Positions 1-12,585 of a stretch of 64,000 nucleotides of DNA are shown piece after piece. The stretch is from Eudorina sp. 2006-703-Eu-15 (lineage: Eukaryota > Chlorophyta > Chlorophyceae > Chlamydomonadales > Volvocaceae), in contig BDSI01000203.1 in the NCBI GenBank assembly GCA_003117195.1, forward strand, positions 82,161 to 146,160, read 5' to 3'. Positions within the stretch are counted from its first letter, which is position 1. Every line of letters begins with the position of its first letter. The notes below the pieces were generated by a model, which ran no database searches, was not told the DNA's origin, and worked only from the letters and a program-made list of their open reading frames with translations. Both the position numbers and the translations under genes were made by a program.

Positions 1-1119
1 CTTGGGACTGTTTCCCGCTGTGTTGGGACCAACTGCTGCTGACCATGTGTGATACAAACGGTGCAATTATATGATATTTCAGAGATTTTGACTTGAAGTT
101 GCTTGTTTTTTTCCGAATACCAGGTAGGGCAGGTCCTGGCGGCAGGTTCATTCACACTTAAAACGTCCTGCGTAGCTGACGCAGGATGATGCTGCCACGG
201 TTTTGTATGACTTGATGCGAAAATCAGCATAAGCTTCTTTCTGTCCGACAATAAATGCGTTTTTACAAAAACTTTCCGCAATAGTTACGTACTTTTACGG
301 ATGGATGACTTTACGGTCAACTTCTGCGCGATTCCTTGGAATGCATGCTGCGGAAGGCCCAAAAATAGTTTATAGCTCATGAGAAAAAGCAGAATCACAC
401 CGGTATCTTATCACGCCCGAAATAGGAAGCAACATACGCTACTGTAAGCGGTTTCGGCTCTGACCAACTTGCAAGTACGCTGCTGACGATGATAAGTTAC
501 ACAAAATAAATTTATAGTTCTACGCCTAAGTCTTTGCTGGAAGGCCGGCTCAATCTGAGCAGTTACCGGTACTCGTAATCAGGAACCAACCCCCATGGCG
601 ATTAAGAAAATCCATGATATTTATAGTAATAATTGATGTACTTTTCAACGATATCGGCTGCGGCCGCACGGTCTACGGTACTCGAACTCTGTCGGCAATT
701 ACTGTCGGACTCCGTTCGTCGCGTTTCATAACCACCGTCGACCCCTTTCTTACCAACCACCTAGACGTGCAGGAAAAGGAACGGCGCACGCACACACCCG
801 CGCACGCACCCCACCTGGTGTTTTTGCACAAACAGTAATTCCATTCTACCCTCAATCCTGCATCAACTTGATCAGCTGCACCCTGCTGCACCATGACGTC
901 ACCGGGCGCGGCACGAATCGCCACCGGCCACTTTGGGCCACTTGTTGGGACGTGCTGTGCAGCCTTCGTGCGTCGAGCGGAGCGTGTAATGCCTAAACTC
1001 TTAATTCCTCACAGGATTAGCTAGGAACTCTTCAATAACGTGCTTGCTCCCACTTCGCATGATTTTTGGGCGGGGCCCCAGCGCGAAGCGCGTTCGGGGG
1101 GCCCCGCCCCCTAGGATTG

Positions 1120-1206
1120 CCCATGTCCGTGTGTCCGTGTGTCCGTGTGTCCGTGTGTCCGTGTGTCCGTGGTCCGTGTGTCCGTGGTCCGTGTGTCCGT
1201 GGTCCG
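1120..1206. repeat. GTGTCCGT minisatellite
   Basis: Tandem copies of an 8-base unit (tccgtgtg) run directly into longer units with an added ggtccg step. ORFs across it on either strand (rich in Thr-His-Gly or Val-Ser-Val) are products of the repeat and were not called as genes. Confidence 0.9.
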
Positions 1207-2444
1207 TCCGGTAACGGCAAAACGTTCATTATCCGCTAAACTAATTCGCTGTGTTTGTCATATTAATTGTCCTCTATTGCAAGGTAACTTTGGTTTGGCT
1301 GAAAAAAATTCTTTGCGCACAAACGGTCAAAGTAAAGCTCCGCGGTCTCCATGGACCCGAGTCAACATTCACCCAACGCCTCTCGCGCTCATGTTTGTTG
1401 CAACAGGTGCCGCGTGATGAATACTTGAATTAGGAATGGGCGGCGCGTGCTAAATTGAACTTCGATAGTGTTCTGATGTTTGAACATCAAGATACCACCA
1501 ACACCAAGATTTGCCTTTCTGTCTTGCCAGATGAATACAATTCAACAATATGTATTGAATCAAAGTTTCAAGATGCAAAGGGATAGCGTACCGAGTGCCA
1601 ACGAGTTCTCCAGTTCCGATGGCCCAAAGTCCGGGTCTCACCGCGGCTTTTTCGCACCCTGTTTTTGCCTTACATTTGCTATGTAACTATTGATAGCAAA
1701 CTTTAGAGGTGCACGTCTGCTGCGGGCGTGCAACTGAAGGGTTGCATGCCTGCAGACGGACCAAACAACTACAGTTTCACGGCAAAACAAGGATGCTTCA
1801 AGCTTGATTTGTGATCATCTGCTTGACAGACGGATGTGGTAGTGCAGAGGTAGTGCCGATACGGTGACCGCCGTCGCCGGCGGCGCGTACTGCAGGATGG
1901 TTTCGGGGCTGCCGACGTGTTTGGGCTTGGTGAATCTATGCACGCCAATCCACCTTCAACATCAACGACACCCCCAATGGTAACCTTTCACTCTCTCACA
2001 CTGTTGCGCGGTAATAGAGTTTTCGTTCTAAAGCAAGCGGCCTGTACGGATTATAGGGGGCCCCGCCCTTTTCCGGCTTCGAGGAAGCCGACCCCTACTT
2101 GTCCTGCAACCGGTACCAGGGGGTGTAATTAACGGTTATGGTGACGCAGAGGCCTTCTGAACAAAAACAATTGACATACCGCACCCCCGCCCGGCAGTTG
2201 AACCGGCCCAGGCAGCTGCAGTCAACTTCGTGGGGTCATCACATGGCATGGCTTGCCGCCTTGTTGGTGGGGCCTGCTAGAGCTTGCCTGCTGGCATACA
2301 CGGTTGATCCCTTTTGGGGTCCGCTGTAACGTTCATTTCAAGTACGGCCTTCCAAGTACGGCCTTCCGAGGTCGGCCTTCGTTCGAATCGTGCTGACGGG
2401 GCCTTCATGTGGTGGCCTCTCTCCCAGTCTCGTGCGGTGACGAC

Positions 2445-2601
<157 letters not shown>

Positions 2602-3980
2602 CGCTGTAACGCCGCACTAGCTACCGGTCTGCGGCTCATCGGGCGGTCTCGGAGGAACCGCACCCGTGACAGGTGACACAGCCTGCCATCATGACAGCCG
2701 GGGGCCCCCGCCGCCGTGGGTCAGCGGGGAGTACGTACGGTTGCGTCATTCGACCGCCATCACCCGGTGCGCGGCCTCAGCCGCAGAGTAAAGAATGGAT
2801 GACTGGATGCTGAGCCTGAACAAGGCAAGGCCTGAAGGCGGTTGGCCGTGGTGCATTTCGTCGCGCACTGGGTCTTACCATGAGGGTGGCCCCCAACGTC
2901 CCAAGCCACAATTAACCCCGCCAGCGGGTCGGCTGCTACTTGTTTCCAGGAGGGGAAATCCGGGCGCAGCACCAGAAGCGTGGTGTGGTGGCTGGACTAG
3001 CCGGAGACGCTCCCCTGGCCCGTGGGTAATGGACGGGTGCGCAGACCTTGCCAGGGCTGTTGAGATAAGGCGCCCTTGCCAAGGGCGTATGTGGGCCCAC
3101 CGGATGGCGTTTACAAAGCCCGGGTCCCCCGGGTCCCCCTTGCAACGCTGACGTTTACGCCTGGGCCCCCGGGTCCGCTGCAACGTTCATTCATTCATTC
3201 ATTCATTTACGATCAACCATCACGCACGTTACTCGAGCCCATTATTCATCAGTGCTCAAATAATGTACGCGGGCTAGTTGGTGACCAAAGATGGCATGAT
3301 TGGTGGCAACGATTACAAGGTAGGGCTCCAGAGTCCTGACCGTTCGGGGAGGTGGGGTACTGCCCGCGCATGAGTGGGTAACACGGATAACACGGGCCAA
3401 GAGAGACTAGAGGCGACTCTATATCGACACAATATACACAATGACGGGCCCAGCCATCCGATCTCGTTGCGACTGCCAACCCCGTTGCAACTGCCAACCC
3501 CGGAACGACCGCGTGCTACCAGCACGTGCCGACATGTGCAACACGGAGCCGACAGGAGGTATGGGGAACGGAGAGTGCGCTGCGCAATCTTGTTTCATAC
3601 ATTTACGGCATACATCATGTGCATTCACGCCAAGCGTGCAGGGCCGCGACAGCCAGTCAGGTCATTGCGCGGTGGCCTATATGTAGGTAAGCGAATCGAC
3701 TGCTCGACTGCACACGGGCGTATGTACTGCCTCCCTTTCTTGTTCTTCAAATTAGACCCCCGTCCCTGCATCCCCATGACGACGACGAGTACCGACCCTC
3801 GCACACCCCGCACCAGGAGCCAGCTGTTTGCTGGCACCCCTGCTGGCGTATGTACCACCCACCCGTGGCAGCATGCGTATTCATACAGCCGCGCGCCCAC
3901 GCGCAGTTGATGGGGGGGGTGGTGTAAGGGGTTGACACTTGCTAGTCACACACGCGCTTCCAGCGAGCCGCTCATGCCTA

Positions 3981-6900
3981 CTACAACTTCTTGGCCGCCC
4001 GCGGCCGCCGGCAGACGAACCGGACCCCCTGCCCGCAGCCCTGCATCTGGAGGCTGCCGTCCGCCGCCATCAGCGGGCACAGCGCCGGGCCGCCGCCCCT
4101 CGGGCCGCCCTCCTCCTCCCCGTCATACTTGCCCTTCAGCCAGCACGTGAAACCCCTGTCCGCACACAGCGCCTGTGCCGCGCGGTACCCCTTGGTCTCC
4201 CAATGGGGCACCAGGTCCCAGCCGCGGCCCAGGCCGTGACAGTACGACAGCGCGCCGCTGTACGACATGAGCTTGGAGGCATCGGTGGTGTACATGCGGT
4301 AGCTGTAGGCGCCGTCGTGCAGGTAGAGCACGGTGCGGTCGGTGGGCACGTCGTCGTCATCTGCTGCTGCGAGCGGCGACAAAAACCGGGCATCACGAGT
4401 GCAAGCAAGTGAAGTCAAAGGTACTTATCTTAATCAATCCCCCTGAGATGTCACGTGGGGGTCCCATCTGCGTACACGGCACTTGGACACCTGACCAAGA
4501 CATCACGAAATGAACACCATCTATCTGACACGTGTTTCGTGCTTCTGCTTGCACTTATAAGTGTGCGCACCGCAACCCATAGTCTTTCTATTTGGGTGCA
4601 TGCGTGCTTGGGGTGAGCCCCGCCACTCATGGACACACACTGTGTGTCACACAAGGATGGCCGTGTGTGACTGCACCAGCCCCCAGTCTAGGGAGGTTCA
4701 TGGTGGCGTTCCGAGAACCCGCGACGGGGGATTGTGCGCCCCGTGATTGTGTGCTCTACATCTACATCATCCTCCACACACTCGTGACTCGTCACCTGAA
4801 TCGCTGCCGCCGTCATTTTCGTCGTCGTCATCGCCGCCCGTGTGGCGCGGCGGCGGCGGCGGCGGCTGCTTGCCCGGGCACGCGTGGAGGTCCTTCCCGC
4901 CGCCGCTGCAGGTGGCCCAGCAGAAGTCATCGAAGCGCAGGCCGCGCTTGTTGCAGTAGTGGATGTACGGGTTGCACCAGGGGTTCTCCCGGCGGCACTT
5001 CCAGTAGCAATTCACTGCGAGCGTGCATCGGGGGGCGGAGCAGACAGCGGACGGATGGACGGACGGACGGACGGACAGTCAAATGGACGGATGCAGGCAT
5101 GGGCGGCGCCGGCATTGGACGGCGTGCATTGAGTGCCGTGCAACGAGGTAGGGTTTAGTAGAGCTGAATTGCGTGTCAGGATCTAGGGCCTAGGTCAGGC
5201 AAATCCAGTCACCATGCCACGAGCACATGAGCTTCACGATCAGGGACAGCGTACATGCCCTGTTTGTCGATTTCTACGGTGCTACGGTCGGTTTCCAGTT
5301 GGCGTGACAAGACCCGACTCACAGCCATCACTGAGAGGGAGTGCTACAGGTCATAGTTAAACCAATTACCGCTCTCCCTCCCCCATGAGGATGGACTTGC
5401 TTATCCGCCAGGCTGGGTTGGAACCGGCGGGTCGGGTCGGGCATCACCACACACCAGAAGGAAAGGGAACCAAGCAACGCCAACCTCACAGACAGGACGG
5501 GGACAGGGACAGGGCGGCAGAGGGAGAGAAAAGCTCCCAAAGCGGCAAAACGGCACAACAAGGCCGCACCTCCTACTCCAGGCCACCAGGCGAGACGGAA
5601 GGCCAAAGACGACCCACCCACCAACAAACAACAAAAAACAAAAAAAAGAAAAGAAAAAACAGCTACAAAACCAGAACACAGCAACGAGGCAAACACTACC
5701 CAAAAAAAAAAACTACCCAAAGAAGCAGGGCAACACCCAACTGCAGCAGCCACAGAAGACACAAAGCAAACAACGGAAGCAACAACCTGCAGCAGCCCCA
5801 GAGAACACCGGAACTCTCAACAGAAGGAGACACACCAGACCGCCCAACAGAAGGAACCCAAACCCCCCACCCCCCAAAAAACAGACCCCCCAGGCTCGCA
5901 CGAACCCAAAAGCACCGAGGTGCCGCCCAAAGCACAGGAGGCCAGGGCACGAGCACACCAAGGCGCCAAGCACGTCATGGCCGAACCCGGGTGCCGCTCG
6001 GTAGGGTCTCGAGCACGAGCACACCGCAGGGCCGCACAACAGGGCGCCGCTCCACCAGCCACGCCAACAGACGCCGGCCCGGCAGAGCACGAGCACGCCA
6101 CGAGCAAGGGAAACGTCCAGGGCTGGTACCCTGCGGGGCGCAGCAAGCAGGAACACCCCTCCCTCGCCAACCCAACACTGGAGGCCCTTACCCCTACAAC
6201 ACTGGCCCCCCTAGACCCACACACGAATCGCCCAAACCCCGGATCCCCCACTCACTGATCTCGTCAGCCGTGGGGTGATGTGAACTGGGGGGTTGGGACC
6301 GCGGCGACGGCGACCGCGGCGGCGGCGACTGCACCGGGTTGCACGTGCTCCCTGCGGTAGGGGTGAGGGGGGGTGGACGCGCTCGGGTAGGTACGACAAT
6401 CCGTGGCATACACATACACATACAACCAGGGAGCGTCAGTGTTGCTATCTTAAAATATTCACGGGCCAAACACCTGGAATTTTTTCATTTCACGGACCCT
6501 GGTTACCCTCCCATATGCATCCGCGACGCCAGGAAAGCATGCTTCACCCCTGAGAATATCTGTCGTAGCTGTGGTAGCAGTCGCCTTGCTGTCGAAACAC
6601 GCAGAAATATGTCCCGGCCTGCCCGGAGGTTTTCATTTCTTGGCACCTAGGAAGGCCCCAAAATCTGCCCTGCTAAAGGTTTTTTGGCCACTGGCGACAG
6701 GCCGGAAACCTGCGGAATTCTATTTCCCCGTTTTGGAAGATAGCACTGCTGCCACCCACATTCCGCCATGCCCTGCCATTCCCCCCCCCAGGTGCTGCTG
6801 CCCTGCCCGCCATGCCCCGCCATGCCCATCCCCAGCTGCTGCTGCTGCCCCTCCCGCCGCGGTGCTCACTCCTGTCCCGGCACACGAAGCGCACGGACTG

Positions 6901-8308
6901 GTCGCAGCCCTGCTCGATCACTCGGCCCTCCGCGTTCATCAGGTAGCACAGATCCCGCCGCTGGTGCTGCCCGCCCATCCAGCAGGTCATGCGGCGCAGG
7001 TGGCACAGCACCCGCAGGGCGTCTGGGGATTGGGGCCAGCAGGTAGGGGTTTCCCGGATAGGTAGTTAGGTGTCCGGACGCGGAGGGTGACGTGGCCGGG
7101 CAAATTTCGAGCGAGCTGCGGTACTTGCGCGCGCTGCGGCAGGGTGGCTATCTTAAGATATGAATATATATTCGGCCAGAAATCTTGAGTTTCGATAGAT
7201 ACTTTCCCTCGGGAGAAAAATGAGGTTTTAGATACTCATGGCCTCTCGCGCGGGGAAAAGCCCCCTTGAGTAGATAAAATGCCGGCAAAAGCTCCCTCCG
7301 ACAGATACTTTCAGCACGATTGGGCAAGGAGTATCTCCGGCCGTAGATACTCTGCAAAATAAGATAGCCACCCTGCGCTGCGGGCGCTGACAGAGCGGAT
7401 GCACGAGAGGAAGGGACGGTTCGCAGTTGTAAAAAATCCATTGCCGGGGCATCCAATTTGGACACAGACGGCAATCAATCTGTCCGCGGCAATACAGCTG
7501 GGCGCCATGTCCCGTGATCCCATTACTGCGGAACCCTTCCCAGGATAAAAGGCACCTCTTCACAAATACACTGACGATCCCCCCACCCTCCCTCCACCAC
7601 ACACACTAACGTTTTCTTATACACACACGCAACGGCTGTTTGCTTGCAGGTGGGTACATTGAGATGACAACCAGCGGATCGCGCACACGCACAGCACTGT
7701 ATGTGGTGCGAGTCTGTATGGCCAAGGCAGCCGACCCGCACCAGCTGGTAGCCTTCCGCGACGCCGCGACACCCAAAGCGCGCCAAATCGACAGTGTTCT
7801 TCCGACACCGCCGCCTATTATACTATATGGGTCAGTCTGACAGGCAATGGGGCATATTCTATCTATACGCAGTTACGCATACGGGCAACGTTTGGGCGCC
7901 ACTCAATCTGCCCCTTGCGTGTCACGCACTCCTGGTCTGCCCGCCTCAGAAACACACACATACACACACACGCAACACGAGCCACGCAAACGTACCCTCC
8001 GACTCGTCATCTCCCGCGGGCGCCAGATCCAAGCCCTGCGCCTTGCACACTTGGTCGGCGTGCGCCCAGTCGGGCATGCAGCGCGCGTCAAGATCGAACA
8101 TCGTGTAGTTACGGCAGTCGTGGAGGTTGTAGTACGACACAGTCGTGTACGGAAAGTTGACGGGGTCGCAGCCGCCGACGGCCAGCGGCAAGCGCGTGCC
8201 GGCCGCGAGTGTGGCGGCCGCGGACGCCAACATAGCCAAGATGACGAGCAGCGATGGCGACGGGTGCTGCGGTCCCCGGGGGAGCCGTTGATACATCGGG
8301 GAGCGCAT
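3981..8308 (-). CDS. Secreted C-type-lectin-like / Kazal-like protein
   Basis: Four exons on the minus strand, 8308-7996, 7022-6870, 5014-4796 and 4366-3981, give 356 residues. All three introns are phase 1. The start is the ATG at 8308, followed by a signal peptide (hydrophobic about residues 18-37). The first lectin-like domain (about 47-155) is split by intron 1 and ends with the family pattern of late cysteines (CDQSVRFVC). Exon 3 (156-228) is a seven-cysteine Kazal-like module followed by a Pro-rich and Asp-rich linker. Exon 4 holds a second lectin-like domain in a single exon (WDLVPHW, CWLKG, GVRFVCRR). The donor at 4796 and the acceptor near 4366 rejoin a split Ala codon. Role inferred: an extracellular-matrix or surface carbohydrate-binding protein; the ligand is unknown. 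It is a divergent paralogue of the gene at 12586-19940. Intron 2 (1855 bases) carries a strand-asymmetric island. The assignment to the C-type lectin fold rests on cysteine pattern and motif order, not on a search. Confidence 0.84.
5440..6260. other. T-depleted island inside intron 2 of the minus-strand lectin gene
   Basis: The plus strand here is almost free of T. I count 13 T in the 420 bases 5521-5940, with two full 60-base lines having none, and runs of A and C. All stop codons need T on one strand and A on the other, so long ORFs open on both strands by composition alone (5385-6278 on plus; 5328-5762 and 5713-6156 on minus). No conserved protein is seen. In the sense of the host gene the intron RNA is A-poor and U/G/C-rich. 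Confidence 0.8.
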
Positions 8309-11300
8309 GTCGTAGCTCCGTCCGGCGCGATTGCAAGGCGCCAACTACACTTGCAGCCGACGTGAAATGAAAGGATATCCAAGGTAAGGCGGCGGCAATT
8401 TGATACTGTATTTGTTGTTTGGGATGACACAGGATGGCGACCGAGGGTGATGATCTGGTTTTAGCCCAGTGTCGGATTCCACGCAGCCAGCAGGGTCTGT
8501 GGATACGAGGACGAGGGCGATCGACCCGTCGAACCGGCGTCCTCTCGCGTGTGCGTGTCCGAAGCGATAGAGCAGCACTGCAAGTCCGTGCCCGCCCAGG
8601 CTAACAGATATCTATGTATGTGTAGTGGCGACGATGGTTCAGTTCCCAGCTTCGCGGCGCTGCACTGCTGACGCAGTCGACGGATACTTCAGCGCTATAT
8701 GTCGCCGCGTGCTTGGTACGAGCAGGTGCGTGGCCCCCTGAACCTAACGTATACCGCTGCGTGTTTAGTGGAGGAAGCCTACGATTTCAATCGATTGGAG
8801 CACTGACAACATATATTGACGTCCACCAGGCTCTGGACGTGTCGAGGCGGTGTCCATGTCTTGCCGCGATGTCCATGTCTTGCCTCGGCGGTGTCCATGT
8901 CTTGCCTCGGCGTTGACGTCGAAGCGCATAAGCAGCAGCAGCAACAGCAGTTGCTCTGGACTGCGCCGCCCGAGGTAGGAAAGGGTATTTGGGCGGACGG
9001 GACAGCGGCGCCCCTGGTGATAGATCGTGCATAATGCGGACGGCAAATTTTGTAGCTCGTTACTCAGCATTTTCGTCAAGTCAGTCATGAGCGAGCCCAG
9101 GTGGCTAGGTCAGCGCAACACGGAAATAAAGGACTGGGAAGGATACCATACCATGGCTGGCTGCTGCTGGTGCTGCTGCTGCTGCCGGGTCAGACATAGC
9201 ATGTGGGTCCAGGTAGATATCACGAGGCGTCATGCAAGGATGCTGGGTGATGTTATCGAGGGGACGCAGGCGGCGCCCAGTCCGGTCAAGGCCGGTCACG
9301 ATGGTTTTGGTTTGCAAGCACACGGTGCGCCTTCCGACGCGAGAACTGCAGCCCGAGGCAGGCACAGGCGGATGCGCGTGCTCATCCTGACACTTGGGCG
9401 GGGTAGAAAGATGTGGCATGACGGAACCGTCTTGACGGCACTCAGCCATTCTGTGTCGCTACGTTAGCACTCCACTTTTACGCGACGGACCCGAGGCCCG
9501 ACATTTTGACGACTGTGACGACCGTCGCGAACCAGATATCTTGCCTCGGATAGGCACGAATTACTGCCCGTAAGGGATTTGAAACGCACCATTACGCATG
9601 CGGCTCTCATGCTCGTTGACAGAAGGGAAATATTATTAAAAATTATTGTTTACATGTCGTTAGTTAACTGGAAGGGAACCGGAGCATACACCTAAGACGG
9701 CGACCGAGTGGTGTAACAAATTGACTTCACGACGCAAGAAGTAGCGGCCGTTTGAACTGGACCCTCACCACCCGCACCGCGACGTATGAGACGTGTGACC
9801 CTTCCAGGCCCTCCCCCTCCCAGGCCCTCCCCCCCCCAGGTCCTCCCCCTCCCCGGCATAGGTCAGACTCCAGGTAGGACTGCCTTCGCCCCGACCGCCC
9901 ATGGGGAGCCCCTCCCTCCCACCCACTCCGACAGCCTCAACATCTGGGGAAAGGCGCATCCGAAACGCTTCCAGGCTGGTGCTTCTATTCAGCCACCTTC
10001 TGCTTAATGTCAGCCCGGACGCTGTTGGCCGGCAGCCACAGCGGCAGCGCGGCAGCGCGGCAGTGCTGCCTGCCAGGGGCCCTCAGCTGGGTTAGGGTGC
10101 GGTGCAGCGGCCTCGGCCGGCCCCCCCCAATGCGCCTCCCGACGTCCCGAGGCCCCACGGGAACCTGCGCTGTGCGGCTGTGCATCACGGCGGCCCTAGA
10201 GGGCCTTCCAGTCATCTGGGTGACAGAGACGGGTAACAGGGGGGGACCCTCCGACGAGTGCAGTCAGCAACGAACAGCGCAAGGAAGCGGAGGCAGAATA
10301 CCTGGCGCCCGACCGCGGCCTCCCTCCCCGCCGACCTCTCTCTCTATCTCTCGCTGCCGGCTGCATGTATGCAGCGCCGACACGCCGCGTCGCTGGCGCC
10401 GGCTGCCACTGCGTTGGGCTGTCCGGCTGGCAAGGGCTTTCAGGCCGGCACCGGAAGAGCTGCGCCTTCACATTCGACAAGCCGGTTTCGGGACTGATTC
10501 CCAGCAGGTAAAAACTTTCCGCAAGGCCACGCAAACACAGGCAACGCCATCTCTCTCGCTCTCTCCGAGTGCGACCTGCCGCACTCACTCAGAAAACAGC
10601 TCCCACGGTGCCCCGCACCCAGGCGAGCTGGGCCCAAGCAACGGCGCAACTTCTGCGGCTAAACCCAGCAGTGCAGCAGGTTGCCGCAGCGGCCTTCGTG
10701 CCATGTGGTACTGGCGGTCCCTATGGGAGGGCAGCTGTTGCTATGTGCCCTGGGCAGTCCGTGTGGCGGCCAGCAGTGGCACGGGCACGGGCGCGCCACT
10801 CCGTCGCGGGCTCCAGCCAGCCGCAGCTCATGACCCGCGGGGCCCGCTGCAACATAAGTAATGAAGACCAAGTTCCCGGAATGTTGCCGATTCGGAGCGC
10901 TGTGAAGTGGATGGTCGATGCAGGCACCGATAGTCTCTGTGCGGAACCGGCGAGAAGCAATACATGTACGTGTATGCCACAGCGGCCGCGGCGACTCAAC
11001 TTGCTGAACTGAGTTCACGGTGATGCGCCATCTGCTGGTTTGCACGGACAGTGCTTTTAACCCTTTAAGTGCACAATTATTTCCATTCAACTGGGGGCGA
11101 CAAAGGGCAACACGGGTACCGTCAAGAAGGCGTGGCCGCGGAGCGCAGCAGGAGCAGGCTGCAAAACTGAACCGTGAAAGAAGCTCGCAGCAGATTTCTC
11201 AAGGAATCTAACCGATACCTATTGAGCTACATCTATAGAGCCAATAATGCCTGGTTAAGACGGAAAGCGACAATTATTTGTCAGTTTGGCAGCTGACAGG

Positions 11301-12585
11301 GTGTGACCATGGTAAATGAACAGGGCGCATCCCGGCTCCCTTCTATATGACAGCACGAATGACAGTATTCGACCTATTTATCTGACTTTCTGAGTTCTGC
11401 TCCATTACTGATATGCATTGAGGTGGCGCTCCAGCAATCCGCGCTCCTTGTATTGGAAAACAAAATTTAACTAAACGCCACAACTGCAACTATATTCTTG
11501 AAAAACTAAAATGGATATTATTGCTAACAGCTACCATAGGTGACAAAACACAACGTTGAGAAGAACTTGACGGTTCGCTCCGGACCTGTCCGGACCTCTC
11601 AGAAGCTCTTATCACTGTAATCTTCTTTTCCCACCCTCGCCGACATAACATACTGGGAATATTATAAGTAGGCCCAAACTGCGCCTCCTGGATAATTCTC
11701 ATGCGCCGTTGCGTGACGCATCGGCCGTGCATGCCGCGTCGTCGCGACCGTATGATACTGCGGCACCTCGCATCAACGCAGGCACATCACCAGGAGATCA
11801 ACAAAATACATGAATGAAACATTGTATCTTTTCTTTGTGCCATTTTACGACTGCCACACATTCTCAAACGTTCTCAACCGCTGAATCCGGATGTAGCGGG
11901 TACACGAGCAGGCGCCACATCCGACTGCAGTTGTCCAATCTGCTCTGCTGCCGTGACCGACCCTACAATTTTGCAGGGGGAAGCTTCCCAAATGGTTTTG
12001 GCGGAGGTTTCTTGTCTGGGTTTTCCGCTTTTTTGGACGACGCGCTGCCGTTTTGCCGTTGGCGTACGGGTAACTGGCAAGAAGCTGCCCAAATACGCCC
12101 ACAGCATGGTGAGTAGATAAATGCCACAGTGGCGCAGCAGTAGAGCTTGAGCCGGCTTGCTCTGTCTTCGGTTTGTCCGGTCAGGTTGCCGTCTGAAGCA
12201 GGTCCGGGCAGTCACGCCCCGCCTCGTGGCCGCTCGTAGGGACTCGTCCGCCCGCGGCTTACCGGCCTGTGGACTGCTAAATCACCCCACATATGAGCAA
12301 CAGATACATCCCTTTAAAGCTGGCCGGCAGTTCTTTTTTCTCTTACTCTTACTTTTGAATCGGTGTATAGTTTAGCCTAACGAGAAGGCGACTCGCGGTT
12401 GCACAGATCTGCGCCTCGCGGCCAGACGATCTGCGCGCATCCATCGGAACCCCAACAGTCTGATGATGGAATACCGCGGCAGAGGAACCAGAAGACGGAT
12501 TCACCACGGCAGCGACAGCGGCGACAGCGGCCACGGCCTCCCCTTCGGCCTCCCCGACGGCAGCCACGCCGACGCCGTCGGGCCT
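8309..12585. other. Intergenic interval between the two divergent lectin genes
   Basis: About 4.3 kb between the two start codons, presumably holding both promoters. Visible structure: a short degenerate tandem repeat of gtccatgtcttgcc type (about 8845-8915), a GC-rich block (about 9770-10860) with an unlikely 284-residue ORF, and an AT-richer block (about 11200-11900). No gene could be supported. An ATG at 12463, in frame with the downstream gene, would extend that protein by 41 residues. Confidence 0.55.

Noticed and set aside
5385..6278. A 297-codon ORF inside a lectin intron.
   Set aside because: The strand is almost free of T, so stops are rare by composition; overlapping minus-strand ORFs are equally open, and no conserved motif is seen.
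10007..10861. A 284-codon plus ORF between the lectin genes.
   Set aside because: Composition follows local GC, no domain, no splice support, and a 130-codon minus ORF overlaps it; kept as intergenic.
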